NCBI GenBank assembly: GCA_041584155.1
Contig: JBFHEL010000120.1
Span: forward strand, 1 to 10,242
Length of the DNA stretch: 10,242 nucleotides
Direction: 5' to 3'
From: Saccharicrinis sp041584155
Lineage (GTDB): Bacteria; Bacteroidota; Bacteroidia; Bacteroidales; Marinilabiliaceae
Each line of letters starts with the position of its first letter. Position 1 is the stretch's first letter. Positions 6,753 through 10,242 of this stretch are shown in pieces. The translations under genes and the position numbers were made by a program. The notes beneath the pieces were generated by a model that worked only from the letters and a program-made list of their open reading frames with translations, was not told the origin of the DNA and made no database searches.

Positions 6753-7832
6753 ATGATTTTCCTAAAATATATACGACTTTCTTTACTTCCATTTTCTTTG
6801 CTTTATGGAATGATTATTCGTTTCCGAAACTTTCTTTTTGATATCGGAAAACTAAAATCACAAAGCTTTGACATACCTATTATTTCTGTTGGAAACATTA
6901 CCGTAGGAGGTACAGGAAAAACCCCGCTAACCGAATTTATCATTTCTATTTTAAAAGATAATTATCATCTGGCATTACTTAGTCGTGGATACAAGAGAAA
7001 AACAAAAGGAGTGGTTATTTCCAATGAAAATAGCACAGCCCAAGACATAGGTGACGAACCCATGCAGGTAAAACAAAAGTTTAGTAACATACAGGTTACC
7101 GTAGCCGAAAAACGTGTGGCTGGAATTCAGGCAATGCTCTCTTCTTTACAACCGCCTGAAGTTATCATCATGGACGATGCCTACCAACACCGCTATGTTA
7201 AACCAGGACTCAGCATATTGGTGATGGATTTTAACCGCCCTCTTTGGAAAGACTTTATGCTTCCTGCCGGAGAATTAAGGGAACCTATAAACGGAAAAGA
7301 ACGGGCCAATATTATTTTAATCAGTAAATGCCCCTTTAACCTAAGCCAGCAACAGCAACTTAATATTATTAAAAAGTTAAATATAACGACTGACCAGTCG
7401 GTTTATTTCTCAAGTATTGGATATCAAAAACCAATTTCGTTATTTTGCACTCATGCTGAGATAAAGGAAAATGAAATACGTAATTACGATGTTTTATTAG
7501 TTACCGGAATAGCCAATCCGGCACCCTTGCTTCACCACATTGAAGATAAGGTTAAAAGTGTGCATAGCATTCAGTTTTCGGATCATCATCATTTTGAAAG
7601 CTCAGATATTGAAAAAATTACAGCAGCCTTTGAAAAAATAAAAGGAACAAATAAAATTATTTTCACAACGGAAAAAGATGCTGTCCGTTTGAAACAGATA
7701 TTACATACCGGTGACAGGATTTCATCGCACATATGGATCATGCCCATAAAAATTGAAATATTAAATAATCAAAATAAAGAGTTTACAGCTAAAATTACCT
7801 CATATGTTAAACAAAATAAAGGAAACCGCTGA
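6753..7832 (+). CDS. lpxK: Tetraacyldisaccharide 4'-kinase LpxK
   Basis: LpxK phosphorylates the 4' position of disaccharide-1-phosphate to give lipid IVA, the sixth step of lipid A synthesis at the cytoplasmic face of the inner membrane. The 359-residue product is typical in length. The N-terminus (residues 1-31) is a hydrophobic, basic membrane-association segment. The P-loop is GNITVGGTGKTP at residues 47-58. SRGYKRKTKG at 77-86, DDAYQHR at 141-147 (family form DDGFQHR) and PAGELREP at 171-178 follow, as in other LpxK proteins. The ATG at 6753 is used. The last 29 bases overlap the following phosphorylase gene, so the two are co-transcribed and probably translationally coupled. The pairing with sppA and the phosphorylase is, from memory, recurrent in Bacteroidales. 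Confidence 0.95.
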   Translation: MIFLKYIRLSLLPFSLLYGMIIRFRNFLFDIGKLKSQSFDIPIISVGNITVGGTGKTPLTEFIISILKDNYHLALLSRGYKRKTKGVVISNENSTAQDIGDEPMQVKQKFSNIQVTVAEKRVAGIQAMLSSLQPPEVIIMDDAYQHRYVKPGLSILVMDFNRPLWKDFMLPAGELREPINGKERANIILISKCPFNLSQQQQLNIIKKLNITTDQSVYFSSIGYQKPISLFCTHAEIKENEIRNYDVLLVTGIANPAPLLHHIEDKVKSVHSIQFSDHHHFESSDIEKITAAFEKIKGTNKIIFTTEKDAVRLKQILHTGDRISSHIWIMPIKIEILNNQNKEFTAKITSYVKQNKGNR

Positions 7833-8616
7833 TTTTATCCTACAAAAATCAAACACAAAAGCTAAAATTGGTATTATTTTAGGTACCGGATTAGGAGGCT
7901 TGGTACAAGAGATAGAGATTCAATCCACACTGGATTATGATCACATTCCCAATTTCCCTGTTTCAACCGTAGAAGGACATCATGGCAGGTTAATTTTTGG
8001 CTTACTTGGCGGAAAAGAAGTAGTAGCCATGCAAGGCCGTTTCCATTTTTACGAAGGTTACCCTATGGATAAAGTAACTTTTCCGGTGCGCGTTATGAAA
8101 ATGATGGGCATAGAAACTCTTTTGGTAAGCAATGCCAGCGGCGGTTTAAATCCTGATTTTGTAGTAGGCGACGTAATGGTTATTGACGACCATATCAATA
8201 TGTTTGGAACAAACCCATTAATGGGAAAAAATATTGATGAACTGGGTCCCCGATTTCCTGACATGAGTCAACCTTACGCTAAAGATCTAATCAAAAAGGC
8301 CTTTGAAATAGCCGAGCAGAACAACATATCACTAAAAAGAGGTGTTTATGTGGGTACCACAGGCCCAACCTTTGAAACGCCTGCAGAATATAAGATGTTT
8401 AGAATTTTAGGGGCTGATGTGGTAGGCATGTCAACCGTACCTGAAGTTATTGTGGCTCGTCACATGAACATGACCTGCTTTGGTGTATCTATTGTTACGG
8501 ACTCAGGTGTTCCCGGAGAGATTGTAGAAGTATCTCACGAAGAGGTTCAAAAAATAGCCGCCAAAGCAGAACCCATCATGACCTTTGTTATTAAGGAATT
8601 GGTTGCATCGCTATGA
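7804..8616 (+). CDS. Purine nucleoside phosphorylase, trimeric class I
   Basis: This enzyme cleaves purine nucleosides with phosphate to free base and (deoxy)ribose 1-phosphate. The 270-residue product belongs to the trimeric PNP/MTAP superfamily. It has the phosphate loop GIILGTGLGGL at residues 23-33, EGHHGRL at 57-63, QGRFHFYEGY at 77-86, SNASGGLNPDF at 109-119, GPTFETPAEY at 187-196 and GMSTVPEVIVARH at 208-220. By eye alignment with human PNP, Glu191 matches Glu201, Met209 matches Met219 and His245 matches His257. Position 233 is Asp where human PNP has Asn243, which may widen base specificity toward adenine nucleosides; the symbol is left blank for that reason. The ATG at 7804 gives the family N-terminus and overlaps lpxK. 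A good terminator follows. Confidence 0.93.
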   Translation: MLNKIKETADFILQKSNTKAKIGIILGTGLGGLVQEIEIQSTLDYDHIPNFPVSTVEGHHGRLIFGLLGGKEVVAMQGRFHFYEGYPMDKVTFPVRVMKMMGIETLLVSNASGGLNPDFVVGDVMVIDDHINMFGTNPLMGKNIDELGPRFPDMSQPYAKDLIKKAFEIAEQNNISLKRGVYVGTTGPTFETPAEYKMFRILGADVVGMSTVPEVIVARHMNMTCFGVSIVTDSGVPGEIVEVSHEEVQKIAAKAEPIMTFVIKELVASL

Positions 8617-8673
8617 GATAAATGATTGAGCTGAAAAGATAGCTCCTCTGCTTTTATAAAGAATACACATACG

Positions 8674-8707
8674 GGTTAACCTGCTATAAACGGGTTAACC
8701 TTTTTTT
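8674..8707 (+). terminator. Rho-independent terminator after the phosphorylase
   Basis: GGTTAACCTG (8674-8683) pairs with CGGGTTAACC (8691-8700), with one G-U pair, around a 7-base loop. Seven T residues follow (8701-8707). The two arms are also direct repeats because GGTTAACC is self-complementary. Confidence 0.9.
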
Positions 8708-8757
8708 ATTTAAAAACTTACCTGATAATGAAGTGTGAGAGAAGAGGTGTATAAATG

Positions 8758-8788
8758 AAAAAAGGATAGATGAAAACATCTATCCTTT
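8758..8788 (-). terminator. Second minus-strand terminator downstream of metK
   Basis: AAAGGATAGATG (8761-8772) and CATCTATCCTTT (8777-8788) form a perfect 12-bp stem around a 4-base loop. Read on the minus strand, the stem ends in a run of six T residues (8763 down to 8758). It would catch read-through from the metK direction. Confidence 0.7.
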
Positions 8789-8828
8789 ACCCTTAAAATC
8801 AGCTTTGTTAACCAAATCTAAATCTATG

Positions 8829-8854
8829 AAAAAAAATCTACATTACAAATGTAG
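8829..8854 (-). terminator. First minus-strand terminator downstream of metK
   Basis: CTACATT (8838-8844) and AATGTAG (8848-8854) form a perfect 7-bp stem with a 3-base loop. On the minus strand it is followed by A and then eight T residues (8836 down to 8829). It lies 42 bases after the 33-codon frame and about 230 bases after the metK stop codon. Confidence 0.75.
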
Positions 8855-8896
8855 GTTATTCTTTAGTGAACACGTATAAAAAAAAGTTAAAGCGTG

Positions 8897-8998
8897 TTAA
8901 TTGTAAGGTTTACAACGAAAATACACCCGCGAATCGGGCAAATTTTTCTTTTCTCCCATCTGTTTAAATTTATTTTTCAATGGTTCAGGAACGCGCAT
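8897..8998 (-). CDS. Possible 33-residue basic protein
   Basis: I do not recognise this frame. It starts with an ATG at 8998, preceded by an A-rich stretch typical of local start sites, and ends in TAA. It encodes 33 residues beginning MRVPEPLKNKF and ending YFRCKPYN, rich in Lys and Arg with one Cys and four Pro. No signal peptide or membrane segment is visible. It lies 85 bases after metK on the same strand and before both minus-strand terminators, so it would be carried on the metK transcript. GC is about 35% against about 27-29% in the flanking non-coding bases (hand count). A frame this short can arise by chance; the placement and composition are what make it plausible. Function is unknown. 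Confidence 0.4.
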   Translation of the reverse strand: MRVPEPLKNKFKQMGEKKNLPDSRVYFRCKPYN

Positions 8999-9083
8999 TA
9001 GCTTTTTTAATCACCCTACTGTGTTGTATACTTTATGATTAAAATTTAATGGTCGTTTCATGGCCTTAAAATAAATTGCGCAA

Positions 9084-10242
9084 TTATAAACCAAAGGTTT
9101 GTTTGATGGTATCTACATAATCGAGTTTCTCCCAGGTAAAGAATTCTACCTCATCTTCAATGTCCTCTCCATTACGCTTAACCACTATTCGCTTTTTATA
9201 AGGAGCCCTACCCACATGACCATAAGCAGCTGTTGGTTCAAAAATCGGATTTTTAAGACCAAAACGTTTAACAATGGCTGCCGGGCGCATATCAAAAATA
9301 CCAGCTATCTTATCAGCTATTTCTCCATCGGTTAAACCTAAAACAGAAGAGTTATAGGTATTAACAAATAAACCTACGGGCTCAGCCACACCAATAGCAT
9401 AGGCCACCTGCACCAAAACCTCTTCGGCCACACCAGCCGCAACCATATTTTTTGCAATATGACGGGCAGCATAGGCAGCAGATCTATCTACTTTAGAACT
9501 ATCTTTACCCGAGAAAGCACCTCCTCCATGGGCACCTTTACCTCCATAGGTATCAACAATAATTTTTCTGCCTGTTAAGCCTGTATCACCATGAGGTCCT
9601 CCAATAACGAATTTACCGGTAGGATTCACATGCAAAATATATTTATCATCAATTAAAGATGACTCTTCGGCATTTAATTTACTTTTTACCCTGGGGATAA
9701 GGATATCCTTAACATCCTGCTTAATTTTTGCCAACATCAATTCTTCCTCATCAAACTCATCATGCTGTGTAGAAACAACGATAGTATGAACCCTTACCGG
9801 TTTATTGTTATCATCGTATTCCATTGTTACCTGCGACTTGGAATCGGGACGCAAATAAGTCATCTCTTTTTGTTCGCGTCTGATAGCAGCAAGTTCGATT
9901 AATAATAAATGAGACAAATGAAGTGGGAAAGGCATAAATTCTTTTGTTTCTTTACAGGCATAACCAAACATCATACCCTGATCTCCTGCCCCTTGATTTT
10001 CTTCATCCTCACGTTCCACTCCACGGTTAATGTCTTCGCTTTGTTCATGAATAGCAGAGATAACCCCACAGGAACCCGAATCAAACATATAATCTGATTT
10101 AGTATAACCTATTCTTTCAATTACCTGACGAGCTATGTTTTGAACAGGAACATAACCATTTGTTTTAACCTCGCCACTTAAAACAACCAATCCTGTTGTT
10201 ACTAAAGTTTCTGCAGCTACCTTTGATTCGCGGTCCTGACGA
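9084..10242 (-). CDS. metK: S-adenosylmethionine synthetase, N-terminus beyond window
   Basis: MetK makes S-adenosylmethionine from methionine and ATP in the cytoplasm. The gene runs off the right edge: 385 codons plus stop are visible, and the frame stays open to the last base (reading QDRESKVAAETLVTTG before VVLSGEVKTNGYVP). About 35-40 N-terminal residues, including the HPDK motif, are missing. The visible part has GAGDQG at 9975-9992, HVNPTGKFVIGGPHGDTGLT around 9560-9625 and the P-loop-like GGGAFSGKD at 9501-9527, all diagnostic. A TTG at 10190 could be mistaken for a start but lies inside the conserved core. The start codon, and any SAM riboswitch, would be outside the window. Convergent with the phosphorylase gene. 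Confidence 0.97.
   Translation of the reverse strand, partial: RQDRESKVAAETLVTTGLVVLSGEVKTNGYVPVQNIARQVIERIGYTKSDYMFDSGSCGVISAIHEQSEDINRGVEREDEENQGAGDQGMMFGYACKETKEFMPFPLHLSHLLLIELAAIRREQKEMTYLRPDSKSQVTMEYDDNNKPVRVHTIVVSTQHDEFDEEELMLAKIKQDVKDILIPRVKSKLNAEESSLIDDKYILHVNPTGKFVIGGPHGDTGLTGRKIIVDTYGGKGAHGGGAFSGKDSSKVDRSAAYAARHIAKNMVAAGVAEEVLVQVAYAIGVAEPVGLFVNTYNSSVLGLTDGEIADKIAGIFDMRPAAIVKRFGLKNPIFEPTAAYGHVGRAPYKKRIVVKRNGEDIEDEVEFFTWEKLDYVDTIKQTFGL

Larger units (their letters stand above)
8617..9083. other. Convergent gap between phosphorylase and metK
   Basis: This 467-base gap separates convergent genes. It holds one terminator for the plus strand (8674-8707) and two terminator-like hairpins for the minus strand (8829-8854 and 8758-8788). 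Between metK and the minus-strand terminators lies a 33-codon open frame (8897-8998). A 17-codon frame at 8826-8879 on the plus strand overlaps the first minus-strand terminator. No RNA gene is recognised. Confidence 0.6.

Noticed and set aside
8869..8898. AACACG/CGTGTT inverted repeat after the 33-codon frame.
   Set aside because: The stem is only 6 bp, with an 18-base loop holding the A/T run; clearer terminator hairpins lie just beyond.
9011..9061. 16-residue minus-strand frame between metK and the 33-codon frame, in the same frame and ended by TGA.
   Set aside because: It is too short to judge. TGA ends lpxK and the phosphorylase here, so read-through into the next frame is not supported.
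1..10242. CRISPR array, tRNA, rRNA, transposase or defence genes.
   Set aside because: No regularly spaced repeats, RNA-gene signatures or matching protein motifs were seen on either strand.

Overview
The window looks like a chromosomal housekeeping stretch from a member of the Bacteroidota, most likely an AT-rich Bacteroidales/Marinilabiliales-type organism. Three things point there. The protein sequences match that group's versions of each family. No gene has a Shine-Dalgarno sequence; the bases before each start are A/T-rich. Exact copies of the Bacteroidota -7 promoter motif TAnnTTTG sit just upstream of typA, upp, folK, sppA and lpxK. The genus assignment is inference.

Layout, left to right: typA (ribosome-associated GTPase) with its promoter at the window edge and a strong terminator; a 405-base gap holding a more GC-rich segment flanked by short direct repeats; ilvE (branched-chain aminotransferase) with a terminator; upp (uracil salvage) on its own promoter; a 322-base gap with an (AT)n run and two inverted repeats; folK (folate synthesis) on the minus strand, divergent from sppA with overlapping promoter regions; sppA (membrane signal-peptide peptidase) with a terminator; lpxK (lipid A 4'-kinase) overlapping a purine nucleoside phosphorylase gene by 29 bases; a 467-base gap between convergent genes with terminators for both strands and a possible 33-codon gene; and metK (SAM synthetase) on the minus strand, whose first codons lie beyond the right edge.

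The genes do not form one pathway. typA, metK, folK, lpxK and sppA serve translation, methyl and one-carbon supply and envelope upkeep; upp and the phosphorylase salvage pyrimidine and purine bases; ilvE makes or degrades Val, Leu and Ile. Only lpxK and the phosphorylase are clearly co-transcribed. All eight genes look intact apart from the edge truncation of metK.

I see no mobile-element gene, CRISPR array, defence system, tRNA or rRNA, and no convincing new multi-gene system. The observations most worth checking are the possible 33-residue protein between metK and its terminators, an Asp in the purine-specificity position of the phosphorylase, and the structured non-coding gaps.
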